Of a stretch of DNA of 60,579 bases, positions 44,695 through 53,409 are shown one piece after another. A model generated the notes under the pieces. That model was given only the letters and a program-made list of their open reading frames with translations, was not told where the DNA came from and searched no databases. The position numbers and the translations under genes are program-made. Source of the DNA: Pseudomonadota bacterium (lineage in GTDB: Bacteria; Pseudomonadota; Gammaproteobacteria; Steroidobacterales; Steroidobacteraceae); contig JAEZCN010000077.1 of NCBI GenBank assembly GCA_023433515.1, positions 1 through 60,579 of the forward strand, in the 5' to 3' direction. Position 1 is the first letter of the stretch, and each line of letters starts with the position of its first letter.

Positions 44695-45596
44695 GCGGCC
44701 TCCGCCTGCTGGCGCGTGCGCCCGGCGCGCGCCAGGAAGATTTCCTCGAGCGTGGCATCGCGCGACTCGACGACCTCACCACCGCGCGCGGTGACGGAGC
44801 GGCGGAATTGCTCCGGCGATCCGCTGTGGATCACGCTCCAGCTGCGACCACCTCCTTCCATGGCGAGCGCGGTATCGAGCGCGGGCGGATGTTCGAAGTG
44901 TTCGGCGAACTGCACGCGGCTGCGCTGGTAGTCGCGACGCACGTCGTCGAGCGCGCCGCTCAGCGTCACGCGACCCTGGTGCATCAGCGTCACGTGATCC
45001 GACATGCGCTCCACCTCGTCGAGCAGGTGCGACGAGAAGATCACCGTGCGTCCGTCGTCGGCCACCGCTCGGACGATGGCGTCGAGGATGTCGCGGCGGA
45101 CCACCGCGTCGAGACCGGACGAAGGTTCGTCGAGGATCAGCAGCTCGGGGCGATACGCCACCGCCGCGATGAGCCCCGCCTGCGCGCGCATGCCCTTCGA
45201 GAGCTCCTTGATCTTCTTGGACGGGTCGAGCGCGAACGTCTCGAGCAGCTCGTTCGCGTACGCCGCGTCCCAATTGGGGTGGTAAGCCTGCGTGTACCGC
45301 ATCAGCTCGTCGATGCGCATCCACTCCGGCAGCTCGCGCTCCTCGGACAGGTAACCGACGCGGCCCAGCACGCCGACCGGATCGCGCACTGGGTCCAGCC
45401 CGAAGATACGCACCGTGCCGCTCTCGGCCCGCAGCAGCCCGAGCAGGTGCTTGAGCAGCGTGGTCTTGCCCGCGCCGTTGGAGCCGACGAGCCCATAGAC
45501 CTGGCCCGGGGTGGCGAGCAACGAAACGCCGTCCAGAGCTTTCTTGTGCTCGAAGGATCGCGAGAGATCATTTACATCGACGACTGCCTGTTCCAT
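44691..45596 (-). CDS. ABC transporter ATPase (YtrB/CcmA type)
   Basis: 301 residues from the ATG at 45596. Walker A GSNGAGKTTLL, Q-loop region YLSEERELPEWM, signature ELSKGMRAQAGLIAAV, Walker B LLILDEPSSGLDAVVR and switch FSSHLLDEVERMSDHV are present. The C-terminal 80 residues are an extra regulatory domain. It pairs with the permease at 43042, and the upstream GntR regulator suggests a YtrAB-like arrangement. Confidence 0.94.
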   Translation of the reverse strand: MEQAVVDVNDLSRSFEHKKALDGVSLLATPGQVYGLVGSNGAGKTTLLKHLLGLLRAESGTVRIFGLDPVRDPVGVLGRVGYLSEERELPEWMRIDELMRYTQAYHPNWDAAYANELLETFALDPSKKIKELSKGMRAQAGLIAAVAYRPELLILDEPSSGLDAVVRRDILDAIVRAVADDGRTVIFSSHLLDEVERMSDHVTLMHQGRVTLSGALDDVRRDYQRSRVQFAEHFEHPPALDTALAMEGGGRSWSVIHSGSPEQFRRSVTARGGEVVESRDATLEEIFLARAGRTRQQAEAA

Positions 45597-45633
45597 TTTC
45601 TTGTCCCTCTTCCTGCCTGTCTTCGTTCGCGGC

Positions 45634-46059
45634 CTATCTATTGGCTTCTTTCTTCGCTTCCACCGGAGCAGTGGCGTTTTCTTCCATCGTCGCCTTGCGT
45701 TCCCGGACCATCCGCAGGATCTCGTCCGTGGAAATGTTGAGCTGGTGCGCTTCGGCGAGCAGCGCATCGATGCGCTGCTCGATCACGCGCCGACGTTCGC
45801 GCAGCGCCACTTGGGGTGGGCGCGCCTCCGAAACGAACGTTCCCGAACCCTGGCGCTTGTGGATGACGCCGGAAACCTCGAGTTCGCCGTATGCCTTCAC
45901 GATCGTGTTCGGCGTGACCTTGAGCTGCAGCGCCAGTGTGCGAATGGGCGGCAGCTCCTCACCCGGCCGCAGCAACCCGGACGCCACCAGGTATTTGATC
46001 TGGTTGACGATTTGCCGATAGATCGGCACGCCGTCGGTCAGGTTGATGGTGATGTCCAC
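45634..46059 (-). CDS. YtrA-subfamily GntR regulator
   Basis: 141 residues: an N-terminal winged helix (VPIYRQIVNQIKYLVASGLLRPGEELPPIRTLALQLKVTPNTIVKAYGELE, QGSGTFVSE) followed by only a short helical tail, as in YtrA proteins, whose genes head operons for ABC exporters. It is the first gene of the seven-gene unit reaching to 39149. The inverted repeat 31 bp upstream probably mediates autoregulation. Confidence 0.93.
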   Translation of the reverse strand: MDITINLTDGVPIYRQIVNQIKYLVASGLLRPGEELPPIRTLALQLKVTPNTIVKAYGELEVSGVIHKRQGSGTFVSEARPPQVALRERRRVIEQRIDALLAEAHQLNISTDEILRMVRERKATMEENATAPVEAKKEANR

Positions 46060-46090
46060 TGAGGCCTTGCTGAAAAACGATCAGTTGAAG

Positions 46091-46110
46091 TGTATGGGTA
46101 CAGTGATACA
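46091..46110. promoter_or_regulatory. inverted repeat upstream of the GntR gene
   Basis: TGTAT-N10-ATACA at 46091-46110, 31 bp upstream of the GntR start, with an internal GTAC. On the minus strand a TTGACG box lies at 46128-46123, so the repeat overlaps where polymerase would bind. This is a likely autoregulatory operator. Confidence 0.55.
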
Positions 46111-46198
46111 ATTTTCCCAACCCGTCAAGCGCCGCGATGCCGTCTCTGTTGAAATGGCCGGTAGTTAGCACACCGGAATGGTTAGTCGGGGAGGCGAC

Positions 46199-47044
46199 AT
46201 GAAGTTCAGGCTGTTCGCGTTGCTCGCGTTGGGGCTCGTGCTGAGCGCTCCATCCACACCGGCCGATACGTGCAGTCCGATCGAAGGCGTCGAACAGGTG
46301 CTCGGCGCACCAGGCGTTTTCATCGGCGACCTGCATGGTTCGACGGAACCGCCCACGTTTCTCGGTGTGCTGGCCTGCCACGTGGCGAAGGCAGGACGGC
46401 CTCTCGTGGTGGCGCTGGAATACGAAGCCCGGGATCAGGCCGTGCTCGACCGGTTTCTCTTCGAGCCCGACGAGGCAGAGGCGGTTGGACTCCTGACTGC
46501 CACGACTTTCTGGATGGACAACCGGGACGGCCGTGCATCCGGCGCGATGCGCGACGCGCTGCTGGCGATGCGTCGACTCGCACGTGGCGGCGCCCAGGTG
46601 AAGCTCATCGCCTACGATCTCGGGGGCGAATCGTCAGCGGATCGCGACCAGAAGAGCGCGGACCTCATCCGGCGCAGGCGTGACGGCAAGGATGCGGCGG
46701 CTTACTGGATAGTCTTCGGTGGCAACGTGCATGCCCGCAAGACGAAGGGTTTGCCGTTCATCAATGCGCCGCCTGGCTCCGAAGATCACGAACCATTGGG
46801 GTATCTGATCCGGGACTGGGGCCTCATCCATCTCGACGCGCGATATCGGGGTGGTACGACCTGGGCATGCACGGGCCCTACCCCCGACGATTGCGGAAGT
46901 ATCGATCTTGGCCCCGCATGCGCTGCCGACTGTCCCGAGCATCCGACCATCCGGCTCGAAGTCACCAACCCTGCGTTCGATGGCGTATACGAAGTCGGCA
47001 GTTTGACGGTTTCCGCACCGGTCAACAGGCACGGCAGGAACTGA
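46199..47044 (+). CDS. exported ChaN/EreA/Tiki-like protein
   Basis: 281 residues from the ATG at 46199, with GGGGAGG upstream. A signal peptide ends STPADTC. The mature protein has FIGDLHGSTEPPTFLG, VVALEYEARDQ and YWIVFGGNVHARKT, the Asp/His, Glu and Gly-Asn-x-His positions of the ChaN/EreA/TraB superfamily (haem-binding or esterase-like proteins). Ten Cys-rich C-terminal residues (CTGPTPDDCGSIDLGPACAADC) suggest disulphides. Exact function is unknown. It is divergent from the GntR gene. Confidence 0.65.
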   Translation: MKFRLFALLALGLVLSAPSTPADTCSPIEGVEQVLGAPGVFIGDLHGSTEPPTFLGVLACHVAKAGRPLVVALEYEARDQAVLDRFLFEPDEAEAVGLLTATTFWMDNRDGRASGAMRDALLAMRRLARGGAQVKLIAYDLGGESSADRDQKSADLIRRRRDGKDAAAYWIVFGGNVHARKTKGLPFINAPPGSEDHEPLGYLIRDWGLIHLDARYRGGTTWACTGPTPDDCGSIDLGPACAADCPEHPTIRLEVTNPAFDGVYEVGSLTVSAPVNRHGRN

Positions 47045-47090
47045 ATCGCCGGCGATGCCCGATACGCATCGTCGCGCATGCCTGGAAAGG

Positions 47091-47118
47091 GCGCCCGCGG
47101 CATTTATACCGCGGGCGC
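47091..47118. terminator. strong bidirectional terminator hairpin
   Basis: GCGCCCGCGG (47091-47100) and CCGCGGGCGC (47109-47118) form a perfect 10-bp stem with loop CATTTATA, between the convergent ChaN-like and SMP-30 genes. It would terminate both transcripts, though neither side has a clear T-run. Confidence 0.7.
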
Positions 47119-47128
47119 GTTCATCGGA

Positions 47129-48223
47129 TCACTTCTTGGGTGGATTCCCAGGTTGCGCGCGGGTGGGCGCGCCTTTCACGTTCATCCTGATGGCCGTCAC
47201 CTTGTCGGCGGGGCCCGTGATGAACAGGGTCTTGCCGTCGCGGCCCGCGAACGTGTTGTTGGTCGCACCACCGCCCGTCGGAATCGTCAGGATGTGATTG
47301 CCGTCGGGATCGAACGCCATCACGCCTTCGCCATTGCTGATGTAGACGTTTCCGCGCTCGTCCATCGACATGCCGTCGCCGCCCCAGTCGGTGAACTTGC
47401 GCATGTTCTTGAGGGTGCCGTCACCCTTGATGTCGAAGACCCACGTGCCGCCTTTATTGTCGTAGTACCACTTGTTGACGTAAAGCTTCTTGCCGTCGGG
47501 CGTGCCGACGACACCGTTCGGCCACGCATCGGACTCCCATCCCAACGCGTCCGACGTCATCCGGTGAATCTTCCTTGCGCCGGGCGGTAGATAGTAGACG
47601 TGACCGCCCTTCCCCTGCGGCGCCTGCTCCGACCGCGTGGGCTCCCAGCCTTGCTGGCGTGGATCGCCGGCATCCCAGTAGCCTCGCGGGAAAATCGGAT
47701 CCGTGAGGTAGATGCCGCCGTTGACGGGGTTGATCCACACGTCGTTCGGTCCGTTCAGCAGTTTGCCCTGGTGGTTGTCGATCAGCACCTTGTGGCTGCC
47801 GTCCTTGAAGATCTTCCACAATTCCCCGTGCATGTCCGCCGCGGCGATGAGGTTGTCTTCGAGATCGAAGATCATGCCGTTGGCGCGCCCCGTGCCTTGA
47901 AGGAACAGAGTGACCTTGCCGGTCCCGGAATCCCAGCGGTAGATCCGGTCGTTCGGCTGGTCGGTGAAATAGACATTGCCGTGACGGTCCGCGGCGGGAC
48001 CTTCGGTGAAGCTGTATCCCTCCGCGATGATCACGAGCTCTCCATTGCGGCTCACCAGGCCCTGCGGATCGTAGATGTCGACCGGAATGACCTCGCCGGA
48101 CAGATTTCCCGGCCCCGAATGCCTCGCGGGATGCTTGTCGTGCCCCGCGCCCGCGAAACCCGCGTTGGAAATGCAGGCCATGGCCCCCAGCGCCGCGGCA
48201 CACATGCGTAGTCGAATCTTCAT
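47129..48223 (-). CDS. SMP-30/gluconolactonase family protein, exported
   Basis: 364 residues with a signal peptide (LRMCAAALGAMACISNAGFAGA). The six-bladed beta-propeller blocks are AEGYSFTEGPAADRHGNVYFTDQ (metal Glu), ANGMIFDLEDNLIAAADMHG, LNGPNDVWINPVNGGIYLTDP (Asn) and GVVGTPDGKKLYVNKW. These are metal-dependent lactonases acting on sugar lactones such as gluconolactone, here in the periplasm. It is convergent with the ChaN-like gene and divergent from the xylanase gene. Confidence 0.9.
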   Translation of the reverse strand: MKIRLRMCAAALGAMACISNAGFAGAGHDKHPARHSGPGNLSGEVIPVDIYDPQGLVSRNGELVIIAEGYSFTEGPAADRHGNVYFTDQPNDRIYRWDSGTGKVTLFLQGTGRANGMIFDLEDNLIAAADMHGELWKIFKDGSHKVLIDNHQGKLLNGPNDVWINPVNGGIYLTDPIFPRGYWDAGDPRQQGWEPTRSEQAPQGKGGHVYYLPPGARKIHRMTSDALGWESDAWPNGVVGTPDGKKLYVNKWYYDNKGGTWVFDIKGDGTLKNMRKFTDWGGDGMSMDERGNVYISNGEGVMAFDPDGNHILTIPTGGGATNNTFAGRDGKTLFITGPADKVTAIRMNVKGAPTRAQPGNPPKK

Positions 48224-48457
48224 GAAGTCTCCCTCTTCGTTGTTCTAACTATCGCGCTCTGTCGGGCAACGTATCAGCGCACTTTCACTAAGGCAATGCG
48301 CTTTCCGTAATGGCAGCTTATGACCCGCGTGCGCGGCTGGCGGCATATGGTTAGTCGGAGCGCGCGATGCACAAACCCATATCGCGGGATGATCGGCGCG
48401 GGTTGCGTAAACCACGTAGGGAAGCCGCGGTCGCGGGTGACTAATCTGTGCGCGGCT

Positions 48458-48473
48458 CGCCACGGACGTGGCG
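48458..48473 (+). promoter_or_regulatory. 5-prime leader hairpin of the xylanase gene
   Basis: CGCCAC (48458-48463) pairs with GTGGCG (48468-48473) over the tetraloop GGAC, 25 nt before the ATG and 10 nt before AAAGGAG. It may affect translation; chance pairing in G+C-rich DNA is possible. Confidence 0.25.
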
Positions 48474-48498
48474 GCGAGAAACCAAAGGAGTATCAAAC

Positions 48499-50145
48499 AT
48501 GGTCAGGGAAACAGGGAATGGACCTTCGGCGCGAAATTGCTACAGGGCAATCGCCCTCGCGGCGATGCTGCTCGCGGGATTCGGCGCGGAGGCCTTTGCG
48601 CAAGGCACCAACACCATCGTCGTTCGCGCCCGAGGCACTGCGGGCGGCGAGTCGATCACGCTGCGCGTCGACAACAGCAATGTCGCCACGTGGACGCTGA
48701 CGACCGGCTACCAGAGCCTCAGCGCCACGACGAATCTCAACGGAACCGTCGCCGTGGCCTTCACGAACGACGGCACGAATCGCGACGTGCAGGTGGATTA
48801 CATCGTCGTCAACGGTCAGACACGCCAGTCAGAGAACCAGAGTTCGAACACCGGGTTCTACGCGAACGGCGCATGCGGCGGCGGCTCCAACAGCGAGTGG
48901 ATGCATTGCAACGGCGCCATCTCGTACGGACCCGTGTCCAATTCGGCCAACAGCATCGTGGTTCGGGCGCGTGGGGTGGCGGGCTCCGAGTCGATCAGCC
49001 TGCGGCTCGACAATACAAACGTGGCGACGTGGACGTTGACGTCGAGTTTCCAGAACTACAGCGCGTCCACCAACCTCAACGGCGCCATCACGGTGGCGTT
49101 CACCAACGACGCGAGCGGGCGCGACGTGCAGGTGGATTACATCACCGTCAATGGCACGACTCGGCAGGCCGAGGCGCAGACCTACAACACGGGCCTCTGG
49201 GCCAACGGGACCTGCGGCGGTGGCAGCCTGAGCGAATGGATGCACTGCAATGGCGTCATCGGCTTCGGCAACGTGAGCGGCGGCGGAGGCAGCGGTCCGC
49301 AACTGCCCGCGTTCTTCGTCGGCAACATCACGACCAACGGCAGCGTGCGCTCCGATTTCGTCCAGTACTGGGACCAGATCACGCCGGAGAACGAGGGCAA
49401 GTGGGGCCAGGTCGAGCCGAACCGCGACCAGTACAACTGGGCCGGCCTCGATGCGGCCTACAACTACGCCCAGCAGCACAACATTCCGTTCAAGCAGCAC
49501 ACGTTCATCTGGGGCGCCCAGGCGCCGAGCTGGATCCACAATCTCAGCGCGGCAGAGCAGGCGGCGGAGATCGAGGAATGGATCCGTGACTTCTGCGCGC
49601 GTTACCCGAACACGAAGATCATCGACGTGGTCAACGAGGCGATCCCGAGCCACGCACCGGCCACGTTTGCGCAGAACGCGTTCGGCAGCAACTGGATCAT
49701 CCGTTCGTTCCAGCTCGCGCGGCAGTATTGCCCCAACGCGATCCTGGTCCTGAACGACTACAACGTGCTGAGCTGGGACACCGACGCGTTCATCAACCTG
49801 GCGCGACCCGTGGTCCAGGCCGGCGTGGTGGATGCGCTCGGCGCGCAGGGCCACGGACTCGAGAGCTGGTCGGTAAACGACATCCGTTCACGACTGGATC
49901 GCGTGGCCGCGCTCGGCCTGCCTATCTACATCACCGAGTACGACGTCGCCCGCACCAACGACCAGGATCAGCTGAACATCATGCGGAACCAGTTCCCGAT
50001 GCTGCATGATCATCCATCGGTCGTCGGTATCACGCTCTGGGGTTACGTGGTCGGAAGCACGTGGGTGAACGGCAGCGGGCTGATACAGCCCAATGGCACG
50101 CCGCGGCCGGCAATGACGTGGTTGATGAACTACCTGGGACGTTGA
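48499..50145 (+). CDS. secreted endo-1,4-beta-xylanase: two CBM60-like modules + GH10
   Basis: 548 residues from the ATG at 48499 (AAAGGAG upstream). The signal peptide ends FAQG near residue 35. Two near-identical modules (38-145, 152-258) carry NTIVVRARG, ESITLRVDN, VAFTNDG, RDVQVDYI and EWMHCNG with paired Cys, fitting Ca-dependent xylan-binding CBM60. A GGGGSG linker leads to GH10 (268-548): WDQITPENEGKW, acid/base Glu380 in IIDVVNEA, nucleophile Glu480 in YITEYDV and LWGYV. The catalytic domain is on the short side for GH10. It hydrolyses xylan outside the cell. CBMs could also bind galactan or cellulose. Confidence 0.92.
   Translation: MVRETGNGPSARNCYRAIALAAMLLAGFGAEAFAQGTNTIVVRARGTAGGESITLRVDNSNVATWTLTTGYQSLSATTNLNGTVAVAFTNDGTNRDVQVDYIVVNGQTRQSENQSSNTGFYANGACGGGSNSEWMHCNGAISYGPVSNSANSIVVRARGVAGSESISLRLDNTNVATWTLTSSFQNYSASTNLNGAITVAFTNDASGRDVQVDYITVNGTTRQAEAQTYNTGLWANGTCGGGSLSEWMHCNGVIGFGNVSGGGGSGPQLPAFFVGNITTNGSVRSDFVQYWDQITPENEGKWGQVEPNRDQYNWAGLDAAYNYAQQHNIPFKQHTFIWGAQAPSWIHNLSAAEQAAEIEEWIRDFCARYPNTKIIDVVNEAIPSHAPATFAQNAFGSNWIIRSFQLARQYCPNAILVLNDYNVLSWDTDAFINLARPVVQAGVVDALGAQGHGLESWSVNDIRSRLDRVAALGLPIYITEYDVARTNDQDQLNIMRNQFPMLHDHPSVVGITLWGYVVGSTWVNGSGLIQPNGTPRPAMTWLMNYLGR
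48610..49272 (+). repeat. tandem duplication encoding two carbohydrate-binding modules
   Basis: About 324 bp at 48610-48933 are repeated at 48952-49272 with similar nucleotide sequence (for example the stretches encoding RDVQVDYI and EWMHCNG). It is an internal module duplication in the xylanase gene rather than a mobile repeat. Confidence 0.85.
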
Positions 50146-50161
50146 GTCCGTGACATGGTCT

Positions 50162-50187
50162 GCCCGCGGTACGAAGGTGCCGCGGGC
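50162..50187. terminator. terminator hairpin after xylanase and P450 genes
   Basis: GCCCGCGG (50162-50169) pairs with CCGCGGGC (50180-50187); the inner TAC/GTG extends the stem to about 11 bp with a GAAG tetraloop. It lies between the convergent xylanase and P450 genes. The 8-bp core equals that of the hairpin at 47091. Confidence 0.65.
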
Positions 50188-50251
50188 GGGCCGTTTGGAC
50201 ATCAGCAAGCCCCGTGGATGCCCGCGACCTCGCTGGCCAGGCTGGCCGCGA

Positions 50252-51403
50252 TCACGTGGACCGGCGCACCCATATGGAGGAGAAGCCACCCACGGGGTAC
50301 ATGGCCCGCTCGGGTGTTTTGCCGGGAACCATTTCGAATGCGCCCATCGCGGACAGGAATTCCTCGAGGAAACACTCGAGCTCCATGCGGGCGAGCGGAG
50401 CTCCGGGGCAAACGTGAATGCCCGCGCCGTAAAGCAGGTTCGATCCGGGGTCACGGTCGAGCCGAAACTCGTCCGGATCGCCGAACACGGCTTCGTCGCG
50501 ATTTGCCGAAGCCCACATGAGCGCCACGCGCTCCCCTGCCGCGATGGTGACTCCGGACAGATCGACGGCCGCCGACGTCATGCGGCGTGAGCTCAACAGC
50601 GGCGCCTCGATACGCAGGATCTCGTCGATGGCCGCCGGGATCGTCGAGCTGTGTCGCGGCAGTTCCGATTGCAGCTCGGGGCGGGTTGCCAGGTAGCACA
50701 CGAGTATTCCGATCGATGCCGCGATGGTGCCGAGCTCGCCGACCGTCCAATTCCGCATGATGCTCACGATCTCCTCATCCGTGAGGCGCCGGCCGCGGAC
50801 TTGCTCGTTCAATAGTTGGCTCGCGACGTCGTCACTCCCCGAGCCCGGCGATTCGCGCCTCGCCGCGAGCACCGCCCTTATGTGCGCATCGAAGCGATCG
50901 GCCACCGCGGTGATCGCGGCGCGGTCCCTCGACCGGATGGCTTCGTGGTTCTCGCGGATCCAGTCGCGCAGCGGGGCGTGAAGCTCGACTGGCCAGCCGA
51001 GAAACCCGCATTGCAGCCGTAGCGCGAATTCCTCGGCGAGCTGCGACATGACTTCGATCTCGCCTCGAGCCGTGCCGAGCAGCTCGCGAACGACGGCCCG
51101 GCAATGCGGCTCGAGGGCGCGCATCCGTTCGGGCGAGAAGTATGGCTCGATGATCCGGCGGTACCCGGTGTGCTCGGGAGGATCCATTCCGTTGGGTACG
51201 GAACGGCGGGCCGAGACCACGTTGCTGAAGGTTTCGTGATCCGTGAGCGCGCGCATCACGTCGCGATGGCGAAACAGCGATGAACCGAGCGCCTCGCTGC
51301 GGGCGACGGGGCATCGGCGCCGCAACATGTCGGAGCGCACGACCGGATCGTCGTCGCCATCGAAAGGATCCCAATCGAGTCGTTCGGTCATCGCGTCTCT
51401 CAT
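50252..51403 (-). CDS. cytochrome P450 coupled to the nor operon
   Basis: 383 residues from the ATG at 51403, whose ATGA overlaps the norD stop. Haem-thiolate motif YGAGIHVCPG (Cys332) and the ExxR motif EILR (261-264) are clear, so a functional P450 fold is likely. The I-helix around 218-232 reads NWTVGELGTIAASIGI; the usual acid-alcohol pair (A/G-G-x-D/E-T) used for O2 activation is not in place. No redox partner gene is adjacent. Its operon position suggests a function linked to NO or its products. A standard hydroxylase cannot be ruled out. Confidence 0.92.
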   Translation of the reverse strand: MRDAMTERLDWDPFDGDDDPVVRSDMLRRRCPVARSEALGSSLFRHRDVMRALTDHETFSNVVSARRSVPNGMDPPEHTGYRRIIEPYFSPERMRALEPHCRAVVRELLGTARGEIEVMSQLAEEFALRLQCGFLGWPVELHAPLRDWIRENHEAIRSRDRAAITAVADRFDAHIRAVLAARRESPGSGSDDVASQLLNEQVRGRRLTDEEIVSIMRNWTVGELGTIAASIGILVCYLATRPELQSELPRHSSTIPAAIDEILRIEAPLLSSRRMTSAAVDLSGVTIAAGERVALMWASANRDEAVFGDPDEFRLDRDPGSNLLYGAGIHVCPGAPLARMELECFLEEFLSAMGAFEMVPGKTPERAMYPVGGFSSIWVRRST

Positions 51404-53409
51404 CCCACCGCGACGAGGCGACGCATCCATTCCAGCAAGGCGACCGGCAGCAGCTCGGGCCTGTGCAACATCGCATAGTGATGCGCGCCGAACACCCGCG
51501 GTAGATAGCCTGCGGCCTGCCGGTCGATCGTCAGGCAGAACGGATAGATACCCTGCAGCCGCGCTTCGGTCACCGACTGGCGCATGTCCTCGGCCCCGTA
51601 ACGCCCATCGTATTCGTCGTTGTCGTTCGGCTTGCCGTCCGAGAGCAGCAGCAGCAGCCGGTGCCTCGCGGGACGCCGGACCAGTCGCGCGGTCGCGTGG
51701 CGCAGCGCGGCGCCCGCGCGCGTGTAATGCTCGGGTTCGATCGCGGCGATACGGCACGCCACGCCTTCGCCGAACGGCTCGTCGAAATCCTTGATCTCCC
51801 GCACGACGACGTTGCTTCTCCCCTCCCCCGAGAACGCGAGCACGCTGTAGGGCTCGCCCAGGCCCTGCAGTGCGTGGCACACCAGCAACAGGGCCTCCCG
51901 CTCGACGTCGATGACGCGCCGTTGCGCGCTGATCCACGAATCGGTCGAGCCGCTGATGTCGATCAGCAGAGTGATGGCCATGTCGCGCCGTGTGAGCCGG
52001 GCGCTCTGGTAGACCCCCTGAGCCATGGGCAGACCGGCCTCAAGATCGGCGCGCGCTTCCACGTACGCTTCGATATCGATGTCGTCGCCGTCGGGTTGCT
52101 TGCGCGTGCGCAGGCGCGCGGCGCGCAGCATTTCGAAATTGCGCCGGATGTCGTCGCACATGGCGCGGTGCATGCGCATCGTCTCCGCCACCCAGTCCGC
52201 CGATCCGGCGGCCGCGGGCTCGAGTTTCACGCGCGCGCCGGGATGTCGATAACCCGGCAGTCGATAATCCCACTCGGGATAACTCAGCTCGACGGACGCC
52301 ACGTCGCGCGACACCTCGCGTCGCGTGACTGCTTCCGGCGGATCATCGGAGACGAGAATCTCCCGCGCGCGTTCCGGCGTGCTGACGAGTCGCGCTTCCG
52401 ACAACTCCGAGACCGAATCCGCGTATTCACCGGCCTCGGCGTCCTCGTCCAGATCCTTGGGTCGCTGCATGCCGAAGGGATCTTCCGCGGTCTCCGCGGG
52501 CTGCGCCGACTGGACCATCCAGGCGCCAGGCCGCTGGTCATCCTCGTCCTCGTTCGCGGCCCGCACCTCGGGACGGCGCGGGAGACGCGCGCTTTTCGGC
52601 GGTGACTGCGGCGCCGCCGCCGGATCCGCCGGCGGTCCACTCACGAGCGCGGCCGGAGCGGCTGCGCGCAGCTCTCCGGTCCAGAGGTCACGGAACAGGG
52701 TGCACGCGGCACGCTCGCGGCGCATTGCGCAGCGCTCCGCGATCGAGCGGGCGAGCTCGAGGGATTGCCGAGGGGACCAACCCGCGTGCGCAATGCGATC
52801 GTCCGGAAGCGCGCCGCTCATCGTCCGTCTCGCGAGTTCCTCCAGCGGCCGCCGCGAAACGGGAAAGTCCTCGACTCGAGGCCGGCGCGCGAGTTGCGCG
52901 GCGCGGAACCGCTCGATCTCCCGGGTCATTCCCGGGAGCAAGGCCGCGAGCGCGTGTTCGCCGGCCGCCGCTTCGACCAGTAGATAGACGTCCTCGACGC
53001 CGTCGGCCTGTGCCGCCGCCAGGTTTACCGCGCTGCCGCGCGCGGCGCGCACCGCCTGCAGCGCCACCATGCATCGGTAGGCACCGATCGCGCCGCCATC
53101 GGCATCCGGCACCCGTCCCGGTAGCCAGATGGCGGAACCGTCGGTCGCCGGGATGGCCGTCGTGTGACGCGGCAACGCCTCGCCGCGGAAAAGCCGCGTG
53201 AGCAGCGTGGGAGGCGTGGGTTCCTGCGCGACACGCAGCGTCGGGTGGATACCGAAGGCCGCCTGGACGAAGATCGCCAGTCGTTCCGCCACGCTCGCCA
53301 GCTCGAGAAGATCGGAGTGTCGTCGCGGACGGCTCCGCGCCCACAGCCGCCGCGCGAACACCGTTGCGTGGCGCGCCGCATCGACGAGTACGTCTTCAGC
53401 CTCCGCCAT
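51400..53409 (-). CDS. norD: NorD, von Willebrand factor A protein for NO reductase maturation
   Basis: 669 residues. The C-terminal VWA domain has the MIDAS motif LLIDISGSTDSW and later LLLLLSDGKPNDND. The N-terminal 450 residues are typical of NorD, with a long acidic, low-complexity stretch (about 290-350). NorD works with NorQ, an AAA+ ATPase, in activating NorCB. It overlaps norQ by 14 bp and the P450 gene by 4 bp. Confidence 0.93.
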   Translation of the reverse strand: MAEAEDVLVDAARHATVFARRLWARSRPRRHSDLLELASVAERLAIFVQAAFGIHPTLRVAQEPTPPTLLTRLFRGEALPRHTTAIPATDGSAIWLPGRVPDADGGAIGAYRCMVALQAVRAARGSAVNLAAAQADGVEDVYLLVEAAAGEHALAALLPGMTREIERFRAAQLARRPRVEDFPVSRRPLEELARRTMSGALPDDRIAHAGWSPRQSLELARSIAERCAMRRERAACTLFRDLWTGELRAAAPAALVSGPPADPAAAPQSPPKSARLPRRPEVRAANEDEDDQRPGAWMVQSAQPAETAEDPFGMQRPKDLDEDAEAGEYADSVSELSEARLVSTPERAREILVSDDPPEAVTRREVSRDVASVELSYPEWDYRLPGYRHPGARVKLEPAAAGSADWVAETMRMHRAMCDDIRRNFEMLRAARLRTRKQPDGDDIDIEAYVEARADLEAGLPMAQGVYQSARLTRRDMAITLLIDISGSTDSWISAQRRVIDVEREALLLVCHALQGLGEPYSVLAFSGEGRSNVVVREIKDFDEPFGEGVACRIAAIEPEHYTRAGAALRHATARLVRRPARHRLLLLLSDGKPNDNDEYDGRYGAEDMRQSVTEARLQGIYPFCLTIDRQAAGYLPRVFGAHHYAMLHRPELLPVALLEWMRRLVAVG

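Noticed and set aside
48610..49272. Direct repeats as a transposable or CRISPR-like element
   Set aside because: They lie in frame inside one gene and encode paralogous binding modules.
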